From Cruorifilaria tuberocauda (taxonomy: Eukaryota > Nematoda > Chromadorea > Rhabditida > Onchocercidae), in NCBI GenBank assembly GCA_013365365.1, contig JABVXU010000116.1, positions 1 to 64,000 on the forward strand: a stretch of 64,000 bases of DNA, read 5' to 3'. The notes under the pieces were generated by a model. It searched no databases and had not been told where the DNA came from. It saw nothing but the letters and a program-made list of their open reading frames with translations. The position numbers and the translations under genes were made by a program. Position 1 is the stretch's first letter; every line of letters starts with the position of its first letter. Positions 52,101 through 64,000 of this stretch are shown in pieces.

Positions 52101-54395
52101 TGTGCTTCAAATAATGAATATAAATCAATGATAATTTTTTAATCAATTCAGAACTGTGAAAAAGATTATTATCGATAAAACAGCAATGAGTGTAAACTTA
52201 CTGTCTTAACGACCCTGCTGATTTTGAAGATAGTGAAGCATTGATTTTATTACTTGCAGAGAATCCTAGTTGATTAGCAGCAGTTAGAGTTCGAAGCATA
52301 TTATCGCATCGAATATCAGCATATGTTTTGATTACAGAACCATCTGGATTATATATTAATAACCAACGAGCTATTTGTGCACATTGTTCAATGTTGCGCA
52401 ACGTGACCAGTCCACGCAGTCGAGTGTTTATTACTTCTTAAATCATATTTTAATTCAAATCTCAATTTAAATGCTTATTAATTTTCTCTCAAAATTTGTC
52501 GAACATTATAAATAAATATATTTCTTATCACTAATACTCTAACTAATACGTGAATTAAGGTAATGATAAAGGGTTATATTGCTAATAATGATTATATTAT
52601 TAATAAATCCGCCACGTATGAAAGTAAAATTATGCTATTTCTAGGGACTTACTAAACTGAATATTAATAAGGATCTGGGAGTATGGAATAATTTGTATTA
52701 GCAGATCTCTTTATTTGAAAAAACACTATTTTGAGCTTCCGTTTCTGTAAGAGTAATCTTTTAAAATTCTAGTGAATTAATAATAATGTATTTTCAATAA
52801 TTAGACAAAAATAAGTCCAAATAAGCAATCTCCACAAAGAAGCATTGACAGAAACATTTCATACATTTAGAAACTAACCGTATTCGTTATCTAAGGATTC
52901 GCTGATAACTGCTGCATCCAAAACTACTGAATTTGCAAGTAGCATATTTCGAAATTCCTTCTCAAGTGCACAGCAACCAAATTCAAAAGTTATTTTCTGC
53001 GGAGAAATATACATTTAAGATAGAAGAAACGTGCAAAATATTTATGAAAACAAGTTATTTTGTCTTAAATTAGGCTCAGTTCGACTTTATGCCTCAAAAT
53101 GAGAACAAATGTAATTGGAAGAATCCATGTGTCTTCCAATCAATGATAGTAATTAGCTCACAATCATCAAGCAGCCATTCAATTTATTGTTAGCTTAATA
53201 TATACCAACAATAGCGTATATAAACTTCCCTAATAAAGCTTACATCACATATGTCAGTTACTTCGTTCCTCTTGCTTACCAAGCTGCCACATTTGGGCTG
53301 CCAGATTTTAAAGGCAAATATATCACAGGCTTTTTCAGCTTCAGATATCCAAGCTATATCGAGAACACTTTAATACTGAACCTAAATCGATTTTTCCGCA
53401 GCATATCGTAACAAAATAAATCACTAAATTCTTCTTTAAATGAAAAAGTAAGATTTTAAGTAAAATTATGAACTGAACAAATAATAAAAAAAAAACCATG
53501 CTATCCAGTTGATTTTGATATGTGGGATGAGAGGAGAAGAAAGAAATAGCCTCAGCTAGTTGTTCCATTCTTTCAATGAACTGTTCCCTTTCCACAGAGA
53601 CATTCCCTTCACGTATGGAACATTCCAGTTCCGCAGCACGACCATAAAACAGCTGCATAGCATCGACAGTTTTCAGTACTTTTCGGATATCTGCAAAGAA
53701 ATAAGAAAAAAGTTTGAAAATTTCAAAACAATTTAGCATTATCTTGAACGGTAATTCCCTGTTGCGTCAAAGTAAGCAACCGCCTCTTCGTCCTCTTCTA
53801 TTATGTCTTTTCAGTGATATAAAGTGAAGCGAAAAAAAAACGAAATTTCAGAAAAATTAATGAAATAACTCACTTGCTTGCTTCTGTCGTAATAATGCTG
53901 TTTTTTCATAGAGTGGAACAATGCTTCGATCCAATTGCTCCAGCCGATTTCGAAAACTTTCCAATAGTGCCGTGATCTCATTCTTCAAATTTCTACTTTT
54001 CTTCAAATTTTCTTCAAAAGTTCTTAACCACTCACTGTCCTAAAATGGAGGATTTCAAGATTCATTATATCAGATACAATAATATACATTTATAAAACAA
54101 CGAAGATTATGAACCATCAACTGTAGAGCAAATATGGCTAAAAATAATGCAAAGAATTAAATATCATGTGACAATTGAATTCGTCTACTTTTAGTTACAA
54201 AACATCAGTGTTCGACAACACTACTCTATCAAATAAATTTACTAATCTACTTAATTGTTAAGGTATCAAAAGAAGATTACTAAAAGAGTCGACTTCCTAA
54301 GGTCCAGTACAAAAATGAATACATAAAATCTCGCTTACCTGTTGCAATTTGACATCAACGTTGCGAACAACATGATCATCTAAATCTGTGGACAT
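49123..54395 (-). CDS. EXOC7: Exocyst complex subunit EXOC7 (Exo70)
   Basis: Exons, transcript order: 54395-54339, 54039-53874, 53690-53497, 52996-52879, 52436-52202, 52053-52013, 51848-51766, 51670-51467, 51038-50889, 50807-50699, 50370-50154, 50075-49997, 49638-49505, 49225-49123; 629 aa in one frame (human about 650). It matches Exo70 from end to end. The N-terminal coiled coil runs through WLRTFEENLKKSRNLKNE, FRNRLEQLDRSIVPLYEKT and a CSIREG block. QIARWLLIY matches human RISRWLVEY, DGNVHQITSN matches DGTVHELTSN, and AAIFLLNNNNYI matches SAIFLHNNYNYI. The C-terminus KYLKYTPESLDIVIDRLFD matches the human end. Family role: peripheral exocyst subunit that binds PI(4,5)P2 and Rho/TC10-type GTPases and tethers secretory vesicles to the plasma membrane. 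The start is ATG TCC ACA, because the nearby ATG ATC is out of frame. Confidence 0.95.
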
Positions 54396-54880
54396 GAACA
54401 CAAACCTAGAAAAGATTGATTCACTTCAACAGTTAGTATTAGCACAAACAACACCTCTTTTTATTCTTCTAAATTTTCTCTCTTTTGTAACCATAAACAT
54501 CCCTACTCCTTCTTCAGTAACATTCCGTGTAACATTACCAATACAAGAATTCCCGCAAGTGTTGAAGAATAATAAAAAAAATCTGAAATTTTCATTTGAA
54601 TTGGCAAACTTTTGAGATTTTACTAGACGGAACTGATTCGAATTAACAAGTTTTTGAAATTTCGTTAAACTTTTTCATCGAACATTTTGGAATTTCATCT
54701 GATTATTAGAATCAGTGGAACAATATGAAAAAAAAATACCGAAATTCACGGCGCTCACAGAAATTCACGGCTACCTCTCAAACGATCGTTACTAAATACG
54801 AGGTATTGGAGGAGGAATTTGTGAATTTTCAATGTTCGAGAGTAGCTGGTTCGTTACTGAGTGACACAAAATATTACACT

Positions 54881-55157
54881 TTCAAGGAATAACTGATATT
54901 CTAAAGTAAATCAAGAGATATCGTTTAAAAATTTAAAAAAGCTCAGGAGATACTGGTAGATTTGCCGGAAATCTCGAATGAATTAGAAAAATATGATAAC
55001 ATGAAATATAGCTAATAATCAATCCTCCTTGGAAATTGTCACATTCAATGATACGAATAATTGATATTTTAAATCAAATCAAAAGTTGCATGCATCACAT
55101 CGTTCAAAAGTTTTAGAAAAACCCGAGAGGTACTGGTATATGTGCTAGAGATCTCGG
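54881..55157 (+). repeat. Diverged direct repeat, two copies of about 100 bp
   Basis: Copies at 54881-54976 and 55044-55157 share, in order, GAATAAnTGATATTnTAAA, AATCAA, ATCGTTnAAAA, AnnTACTGGTA and an ATCTCG end. They look like an old tandem duplication or two members of a dispersed repeat. Confidence 0.5.
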
Positions 55158-56498
55158 AGGGATATCATAACTATTTCTGAAAGTTATTACTGCAACTAAA
55201 TGAGTTATATGATACTGCGTGGATAACTTTTTGGAATGGATTTCCTATACCATAGGTTTTAGGAACAGAAGAAATAATACATTGGTATTATTGACCATTC
55301 CCTTAAGTGTTGGTAATTGGTACAGTCTATGCGCTTCTATTGTTTACATGACCTGAGGTGCCCTAGAAGTGGATTTCAGGTGATTCTTAGCTTTATTGCT
55401 GTTAACATTCTTAATTCTCTTCAAATTGGTTCTTCTCTAAGTCAGTTAAATACCCAATTCTTGTCGTATTTTGGATGATGATAAAAAATGCTATACGTCG
55501 ATTGATACTTCTCTCCTAACAATTCAGTGACATTCAAAAATTGAATACAAATTGAAATTATTGCTTCGGTGATGAAAAAAGTACAGAACACGCAACTTGC
55601 AATCGAGAATTGGATAGCTGAAAATGAAGTTCGTATGAAGGCGTTGTGGTTACGTCGAGATGGCTTTTCAGGTTTGTTTTAGAAGGGAAAATTTTAGGAA
55701 ATTAACGAAAAAAACTACGGAATTCAAAATTAATTTATAAAAATTTACATATCCTGATTTTAAATAAGTAAAATGAATGAACTTTCAGTAACTAAAATGA
55801 AAATTTTAAATTCTGAAAATTCCGTGAAAATTCTTTTTATAAATTATACTCAAATATAAAAAATTAACATTAGGAAAGTAAATTTTGAAAATAATAAATA
55901 ATCCAATTGAATTTGCAATGCGTACCATTATGCAATTCTTGCTAAATCAGCTTAAATCTGTAAAATGATTAAAATAAATGTTCTGATTGCGTAGCTAATT
56001 ATCTAAACTTTTCTCAGATGATGGAAAGTTTTCTAGTCTATCATCAATTCAGGTTCATTCTAAGCCATAGTCACATTAGCAATTATATATGAGTAGAGAA
56101 GATATTTTTTTCTTGATCATTTCATGTTTTATCAGATTGTGCTATATATATTTGTGAGAAATGATATAACTATATTTTCGTAGTTTTAGCGATAATTGAT
56201 TTCCTACGAAATGAGTGAATAGGCATAAAGTTGAACAAACACATAAGATGAGATTCAATAGAGATTGGCTAAATTTGAACAATTTATTAATACGAAATAA
56301 TTAATTATATGTTCAAAAAATGTAATAAATATTATTTTAAATAAATTACATTTAAATAAAGTTTTCTTTATAAAATAATCTTTTTTAAAATATAAAAATG
56401 TAATGAAATTAAAAACTAACCGTAAATTTGATGACATTTTTATTTCTATAAATAATCACCAAAGTTGATGAATACTTAAAGTAAGCTTATTTAACTAT

Positions 56499-56500
56499 AG
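56499..56500 (+). promoter_or_regulatory. Candidate trans-splice acceptor of the Tudor gene
   Basis: TTAACTATAG|TCCATCTG ends eight bases before the ATG at 56509, leaving almost no 5' UTR. This fits spliced-leader addition and supports the chosen start. Confidence 0.45.
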
Positions 56501-56508
56501 TCCATCTG

Positions 56509-59500
56509 ATGGCAAGAACAAAAGAGCCACCTGTTTGTTTGGTTTTACCTCTTGATAGTTGCTTCGACATACGCATTTTACGAGTCGATCACGCTCGTGG
56601 ATTTGTTTTCGTTCGTCCACTTGCGGAAGATGAACAGCACGAGGAATTGCAGCAGAAACTGTTAAAGCATTCATCAGTCGAACATTTCACAGCTGAAAAT
56701 TTGAATGAAGGTATAGTTAAGCTAATTGTTATAATTGGAATACTAATATTTTCAGAATTTTTTGAAAACATTCGAAAAGCAATAGCTTGACACATGTTTT
56801 TACATATTATTAGCTATGGTATTTTATAGCTTCTCACGAAAGTTATTAAATATTCTATCTGTAAATACTAAAATTCCTAGAGCTGAGCCAAATGATTTTT
56901 CCATTTCAACTTATTTCTCTTTAAAGAAAATAAATGAAATAGTAATATTTAACAATTATTTTGAAATTTTTAGATACAATATATTTGGCATCTAACAACG
57001 ATGGCCTATTTCGTGGAACTCTTATCGGCCAGCCATCTACAATGAATTTAGTAATTTTCAGATTTTTGGAAGAAGATTAAGAATTTGCAATTGTGTGTAA
57101 ATTTCTGAATGATAATATCATGCTGATAGCATGATCAAGTGGTTATTTTACTATGACGTAGACGTTAATAGTAATACTTCGCTAAATGTTACATTTGTGA
57201 ACGGAAAAAATTGTTTTTGAAATATTGAATTTATAACGAAATATTCTTCTATAAAGGACTGCTGATCTTCATGTAACGAAATCTGATCTTGAAATGCTGA
57301 TCTTCATCTAAAATATGATAAAGTAGAAAAAATTCTGAACAATTGAAGGTTATAGAGATAACAATCGAAAAACAGTACTTTGATTCCATGCTTTGAGTTC
57401 ATTTCTTAGTAAATGTCAAGTTTCAAAAATTTTTTTTTGCAGCTTTATGCAATAGACCTTGGCGAGATGAAATTTGTGAATGCACAAAACATTTGTCAAC
57501 TTCCTGCTGATCTTCAATCAATTCCGCCTCTTTGCTTCTGCGGTTTATTACCGAGTTGTACAACAAGTCTTAATTACGTGAATCTTAATGAGGGCGACAT
57601 TTGTTTGTGCAAAATTTGTAAGCGAATAGAAATAGATTCTAGTCTGAAGAAAATTTCAAAAAAAAATTCCATGAATGGTAATATTCAAATTTTCGTTTGA
57701 ATTAGATCTTAAATATTTTGGCTCATAAAATTTGCACTTAAATTATACTCGAACTTTTTTTATTTTTTAGATAAAGTTCTCCCACCACATTTCTCAGATC
57801 ATCCTGTTATGATGTATCCACCAGTTGTGTTCATCCAGCTGTACAAATTTATAGGAGATCATAACAAATATGTTGAAGTAATGTTCAAACAAGTAAGTTT
57901 ATTTATTTTCTCTCATTAATTTAGATTTCCTTCTAGTTAGAAGCGATAAGAAGAACAATGGATTCACGCATTGATTCACAGTATTTTTTTTCCAATGAAA
58001 GTTTAATAACGAGAAGTGATCGAAATGTTAGAAAGATAACAAATATTTTCCAGAGAATCTCACAATCTAACAGTGCTAATTTTTATAAATTTGCTTTATG
58101 TAGACAAATTTTTCAATAATTAATTCATTATTGAAGTAAGTAATGGAAAGTATTACTTGTAATAAAAATAAATGAGAAATATTAGCGTATTAACTCTATA
58201 ATACTATATACTATAATACTATAATATTATAACTTTTTTGTAATTAAATCACATTTTCGTAATTCACGGAAAAATACTTCACTATCAACTTTAGGAATGA
58301 AGGTTTAATGATCTAGTCAGCAGTGATTTCTGATATTTTACCTCTTCAAAACAGCATTCATTAATCATTCATCGATCATGCCATATCTCTATAATTTCAG
58401 TTCTTATAATCGTTGTTATTGAAGTTAATAAAATAAGCCTAGTTGATTATTTTATTTTCGTGATTTTACTATTTAATATGTCTAGAAATTCATTTAATTT
58501 TGCAGCAATTTATGAAAACGAATGATAGATATAGTGAGGTGGAATATTTTACCTTTAAACCTTACAATATCAATTTACCGTCTCAAGTAAGAGCAATTGT
58601 GACAGCAAAAATTCGACGTAATCTTTATTGGATGCGAGATGCAGACATCTTATCTATTCTATCTAAGGTAAGAAACAACGATTCATTACTAAATATTTGA
58701 ATTTAAAGGTAGAAATAATAGCTCACTATTTAAACAAGTACATCATTTTTTTCTTCAATAATGCTTTTTATCGGTTAACTTAGTTTTATAGCAAAAATTG
58801 TTTACAGAGAGATTTGTTTTCGATACATTTTAAGTTTCATAAACAATAATTTCAGTGGATAAATACTAATAATAATGAGACACAACTAAGAAATATGAAT
58901 TATTGTTGCTGCAATTTTCTCCTACAGTGAAAAAATGTGCATTAAGCAAAATTAGGGAGTTTATTCATTTTTTACTGTAGAATAAAATTGCAACCACAAT
59001 AATTCATTTTTCTTAGTTCATCTGTTATCATTACTCTTCAAGTTTTTTAGTCTATTTCTGAAATATTTCACTGTTAGAAATACTTGTCTGTATAGCTAAT
59101 ATTTCTCTAGAAGATGAAAATTTAGACTTAATTTTGTTAATCCTAAAAAGTGTTATATTTCTTCGATTTAGAAAAGATAGCTTTGAAATAATTTTTTTAA
59201 TTCTGCTTAACTTGATCATTGATTGATACTAAATAATATCGAAGTTTCAGATGCATGATCATATCAAGCATATGATACTTTTCAAATTAATTTAATCAGG
59301 TTCTTTAAACAGAATTTGGTTGATCCAAAAAAACATTCCAAATACCAATCGATTAATCCAGTAGACTGTCATAACGGAATGTGCTTAGTACGGTTAACAA
59401 AACCAATCCGAAAATCTAGTCCCTATGATCAATTTCCCGTTTATCGGTAGATATTTAATTTCATTAGGAATAAGAAATATATGGAAAATTTTCAATAGTA

Positions 59501-62500
59501 TTTCAGATATAGTATTAATTTCAGTTTTGATGAATTTTTAGAGAAATGCTTATAATTACCTGAAATGCCTTTTTTGCTGCATTACTATTTTTTATATTTG
59601 AATTATAAATACAATTTTTTCATTTCTATGAAATGAAAGCTTTTCCTTGTAAAAATCATTTTGAGATTCAATTGAATGGTTCAAACAATTTCAGTTTACA
59701 GAAAATGAATTCTGAAAAGTAAACGATGAATGACAATATCATACAATTAAAATAAAAACTTTGCTTCAAAAATAAATTCCGACGAATCTACCAAATAACA
59801 TAAGTAATATTTACAGAGCAGTGGTCAGTCATTTTAATGAAACAACTAATACTTGTTTGGCATATCTTATCGATTTTGGTCTATCCATCGTTTGCAACAT
59901 TAACAATTTATACAGTTATGAAGGGCAGGTTTGTTTTTTATATATTTTTATTTTCACGAATGAATGGAATTTTAATTTAATAATATAAACGAATTATTAC
60001 GGAAAGTCTGACGTAAATGGATGATCAAAAATAACTGACAATTAGATTTTTCGCTAAACGAATATATTTTTAGCCTGCAGTGATACGTGAAATTTCATCG
60101 GCTGCATTCAAATGCTATATGAAGCGAGTTTTGCAACACGGAAGTGATGAGCGTAAGACATACAAAGTAAGACATTTCATATTTCTCACTTTAAACTTTT
60201 AAAGTTTCACAAATACTAATTGACTCTGTTAAGGAATTTAATTGTCTCTGACAATCAATTTGTAATATTAAATGAGTTAAGCATAATCTATCAATAACAC
60301 GTAATTCGTCAATCATAATTGCTGCTTAGAGATGCTGAAACTGTGGAAGTATTAAGAGAGCACGGTGATAAGTATATACTTAGCATATGCATGCAATGAA
60401 TTGTTTTCATTTTCAGTTATTCATAGAAGAACTCTACAATATGCAACTTTCATATCGAAACAACGATTTTTACGTATGTGACGTAATGTCTGGGATACCA
60501 TACTTACCTAAATTGGATTTAAATGACAATGATGTAGAAGATGAAAGTATTAAAAATTTATCAGATATTGTGAACATCAAAGCCTCTTTATTAAATCAAA
60601 TAATAAATAAAAGATATGAAATGGAATGGAATAATCAACGATGGTTTCAATCTCAACCAAATAATTTAACTGAAAGGAGCAAATCTATTAGGTTGATATT
60701 TTTTATTTAAATTATTTCAAGTGATTATTTCCATGATAACTTACAAGATGAAATGTATTTTTAAGGAATGAAGTAATGCTGACTTCAATACAACTTGATA
60801 TCCTGAAAATATCGGAAAAAATTGATAATATTGCTAATGCAAAGCTTGCTTCCATATGTATGGTTGGTTATTTGCTTTGTACATTTTCACTGATTTTTAA
60901 ATTAATAAAAAATAATGCTATCCATCACTAACTGATTGCATTGAATTGATGAGGCTTTTCTCATTAAACATTAAATTTAAGCTTAAACAATCAGCCAAAC
61001 ATTTAGCGCTTACTTGAATTTCGATTATCATAAATTAACGCTAATCAGTTTAGCAATCATATACGTGCAAGATTTTAAATGATGCCACTTTTGAACCTCC
61101 TTATTTACGATTTTGCTTCGGAATGTAATAAACTTATGTGTGAAGCTTTTCGTCGATAAATGATTAATTCAAGATCGAAATCTCTCATACAGAAACATAA
61201 AGATCATGATATTTTTAGACTATGAATCGCTGTGGAAGAATGAAAGATACATCTTCGTTGCAGCAATCTTATCAGAACAAAAATCAGAATCCTTCAATTC
61301 CGATAATTCATGAATCCATCCAAATGCAACAGTTTCGATGATTTTCAATTGTTCAAAATTTATTCTATCCATTTTATAGATTACAAAAATATAAACAGTT
61401 GAAAATGAAAGTTTTCAGATTTGATGGATTATCGAATGATCTCTCATCCAACTACAACTTGAATAAAAGAATCGAAACAGTAATGGTTCTTCCTTCAAGA
61501 GAATTTTTCTTCATGCTTTCTTCTATAAAAAATGAACTACTAGATGTTTTTAGAGAATCACGGGAATACTTGTTTTTCCGTTTATCATTCTTTCCTATAA
61601 CAAAATTACAGTACTTTTCTGTAAATGACTTGTAAAGCGAGATTGTCTCATCTACAACAATTTTCATATTTTATTGTGGTTAAGTTTTAATTCTAATTTA
61701 ATGAATGCTTTCTCTCATTTTCTCTCATGACAAAAAACTTTTGTTTATTCTTTACGATATTAGAAATGTAGCAGAATTAGAGTAGATGCTGCAAATTGAA
61801 CAGCAAAAAGTTGGAGCAATGCTAATTTATGGATTTATTTTTGAAGGGAATACATGGAAATGGAATTTGCAAAGTTAGAAATCGAAATGACTGTGAAAAG
61901 AAGAACAGATCAGATCGTACTATGGAAAATAGTCCAATTCCTCTTGGTATACATTTCTGATATATTGCCGAAATGCCTTACTTCGTTTGAAAGAATTAGA
62001 TACTTTATATGGCTGAATAAAATTAGAATTATGGAGTTTGTTCTATTGAAAATTGCACAGACTGACATCATTGAAAGTTAAAAACTTTTCTAGATCTATC
62101 ACATTGTTCACAGTCAAAATATGTGATTCCCTCTGTAATACCAGTTGTGGTACCTGCTCCCATTCCTCTACAATATTCTTCAGGTTATGAAACTTGGAAT
62201 AGAAATGAAGGTACATGAAGTAATTTCACTGCAAAAATGAGAACGATCAATTAGTTTTTCTGAATAATTCTCGATATATATATATATATAATATTAAAGC
62301 CTGAATACGAAACAGTATCATAACTGTAATTTTACCATACATACTCCAGCATCTCAAAGTAATTACTTGCAATTAATAACATTTTCTGCTTCAGGTCATG
62401 GTGAGTGTTCTCATCATCAGTATGATAAAAATCGATACAAACAGTTAAATGATAGCAAGTTAAAAACAAAAAGAATCAATTTTCATATGAAAACGCATAA

Positions 62501-64000
62501 GAATCCACTAAAATGCAACGGCAATTTGGTTAAATGGAAGAACGATAAGTATCATGACGATCGTCCATTAATCAATAAGGTTGCCTGATTTTATCAATCC
62601 GTAAATATGGTACTATATTTAATTTATGATTTCTCGTTTGCGTTTTGAATCAATGGAGAGATGAAGAGAGAGAGGGAAAAAATTCAGCATCCTTTAAAAA
62701 AGCTATTACCGAAGGAATTAATCCAATCTGAAGATACTGATTTCTTGCTAAAATCCTATCAACACAGAAGTATTCACATTTATTTTTTGTATATTTTATT
62801 TTTATTTAAGTTTTTTAGGAGATTTCAAAAACCTTTTATATGCGAAAACTCCGCAACCGTGACGGTGAATTATTGTATACTTCTGATGAGTCATCGGCAG
62901 ATGAAGCTTTTCTCCATGAAACAAAATGTTCGCTTATTAGAAGTGATGATAATAGTACTGTAGAAGATGAAGTTAGTTTTATATTCATATTTACAACAAT
63001 AGAAGATCTCTAAATTTTAGAAATACTGAATAATTTTGAGTTTCATTCAACAAATGTTTGCAGGGAGATGTCAGTGCTAATTTATTCGAAAAGGAACTTT
63101 CCTTGAATATCAGTGAGCCAATAACTTCTTTTGTACATTCGGGAAAATGTACTCCTATTTATCAGGTTCTGAAGTTTCTTTTCATTTTCACTGAAATTCT
63201 TGAATAACAAAATACGTTCTCGTCCCTTCTATATTTTTTTCATCATCTTCATTTATAAAATAAAATAAAAAAACAAAAGTTAATTGAATCAGGTAATGTA
63301 GTTATTCTAGGCTTTCTTTGAGCATGTGAAAGTAAGTGAAGGTGATGAAGTAATAGTGAGAAGAAGTGACGATGATCATGAGAATAAGCATTGGCCGTTA
63401 TTCTTCGTTCAGCTTCAGCGTGATGATTTACTTGATGTATTGGAAGAAGAACTTGATTCGTTGCAACCAACTCTCTCAATTAGTGACGAGGAATTGGTAA
63501 CTGATTCTAACTGTATTAATTTCAGGTTTTATTTGATAGTTCTTTAAATAAATGCTCTTCTTTGTGAAGGTACTCGAGATTTCATTTAATGGTTTGCTAG
63601 TTCAGCAGCATATAGCGATTTATTCATTTATTTGTTTTTTTGAATTAAGAAATTGTTGTATTACTTATTGTTTATTGTGATACTTTCCTCTATATGCCTT
63701 TACTAATCCATTCTATAAATCCGAATTTGATTTGATGATATCGTAACAAAAGTAAGATTATTTACTTCGGTAATTTAATCCATACTGTTATTTTGCATAA
63801 CGAACTGAGAATTTTGCAGTTGAGTACTATGAACTGAACATGATAATCTAATTCCTATGAAGTTTGTATTTTTCAGCAAGTGGGAACTTTATGCGTATCA
63901 TTTTGTCATGCATTTGAATCAATGTTTCGGGCAGTTATAACAAACATATGCAATACTGATATTGAAATTCATTATATCGATTATGGCAATTATGAAACAG
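56509..64000 (+). CDS. Multi-Tudor-domain protein, 3' end beyond the window
   Basis: Exons: 56509-56710, 56974-57050, 57443-57677, 57771-57892, 58506-58667, 59313-59446, 59817-59928, 60074-60166, 60417-60691, 60766-60862, 61219-61331, 61380-61620, 61847-61946, 62094-62210, 62395-62579, 62819-62971, 63064-63165, 63311-63496 and 63877 to the edge; about 943 aa so far. Tudor cores are visible in three places: LFRGTLIGQPSTMNLQLYAI then DLGEMKFVNAQNICQLPADL (residues about 80-120), VYRAVVSHFN with LAYLIDFG (about 310-330), and FRAVITNICNTDIEIHYIDY then GNYET at the edge. A further half-domain (VMVLPSREFFFMLSS) is encoded at 61380-61620. Charged low-complexity linkers lie between. Family knowledge: extended Tudor domains bind dimethyl-arginine on Argonaute/PIWI or Sm proteins and scaffold germ granules and small-RNA pathways. 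I do not recognise a specific orthologue. An alternative exon at 62688-62772 does not fit the phases. Confidence 0.8.

Larger units (their letters stand above)
54396..56508. promoter_or_regulatory. Shared 5' region between divergent EXOC7 and Tudor genes
   Basis: No exon was recognised in these 2.1 kb, which should hold both promoters. A diverged direct repeat of roughly 100 bases lies at 54881-54976 and 55044-55157. Confidence 0.45.

Noticed and set aside
53278..53360. Apparent open exon on the minus strand between EXOC7 exons 3 and 4
   Set aside because: Joining exon 3 directly to exon 4 aligns with human EXOC7 without a gap, leaving no room for it.
1..64000. tRNA, rRNA, CRISPR arrays, transposases, reverse transcriptases or viral relics
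   Set aside because: None recognised by eye on either strand; a covariance-model or profile search would be needed to exclude small RNA genes.

Overview
The window is eukaryotic nuclear DNA from a nematode, most likely a clade III (spirurid/filarial-type) worm. It is strongly A+T-rich. Genes are cut into many small exons with GT...(T)TTTCAG/TAG introns. The protein set fits a worm: a chain of peritrophin-type chitin-binding domains, ataxin-1 (AXH), Virilizer, MARCHF6/Doa10, Exo70 and a multi-Tudor protein. The species assignment is inference; the gene families are read directly from conserved motifs. I rebuilt each gene exon by exon by hand. In five of the six large genes the exon lengths and phases close into one reading frame. 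The sixth, the Tudor gene, runs off the right edge and has one doubtful exon.

Layout. 1-845: no gene seen. 846-8299 (+): secreted protein with about 14 chitin-binding (CBM14) domains, probably eggshell-related. 8300-12609: no gene seen, possibly the 3' UTR of the next gene. 12610-19131 (-): ataxin-1 homologue with a C-terminal AXH domain and a tiny upstream ORF overlapping its start codon. 19132-32943: a 13.8-kb gene-poor stretch rich in simple repeats, containing one two-exon orphan gene candidate (24473-24873, +). 32944-41256 (-): Virilizer (VIRMA) homologue, 22 exons, without the N-terminal Vir_N region. 42952-48138 (+): MARCHF6/Doa10 ER ubiquitin ligase, complete. 49123-54395 (-): exocyst subunit EXOC7/Exo70, complete. 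56509-64000 (+): multi-Tudor protein, truncated by the window edge.

Organisation. From 33 kb on, the genes alternate strand: VIRMA and MARCHF6 are head to head (1.7 kb apart), MARCHF6 and EXOC7 tail to tail (1 kb), EXOC7 and the Tudor gene head to head (2.1 kb). There is no sign of an operon. The products act in unrelated places: extracellular chitin matrix, transcriptional repression, the nuclear m6A writer complex, ER quality control, exocytosis, and probably germline RNA biology. The most interesting points are a Virilizer in a nematode, its apparent GC-AG intron, the multi-Tudor gene, the orphan gene in the desert, and the uORF/start overlap in ataxin-1.
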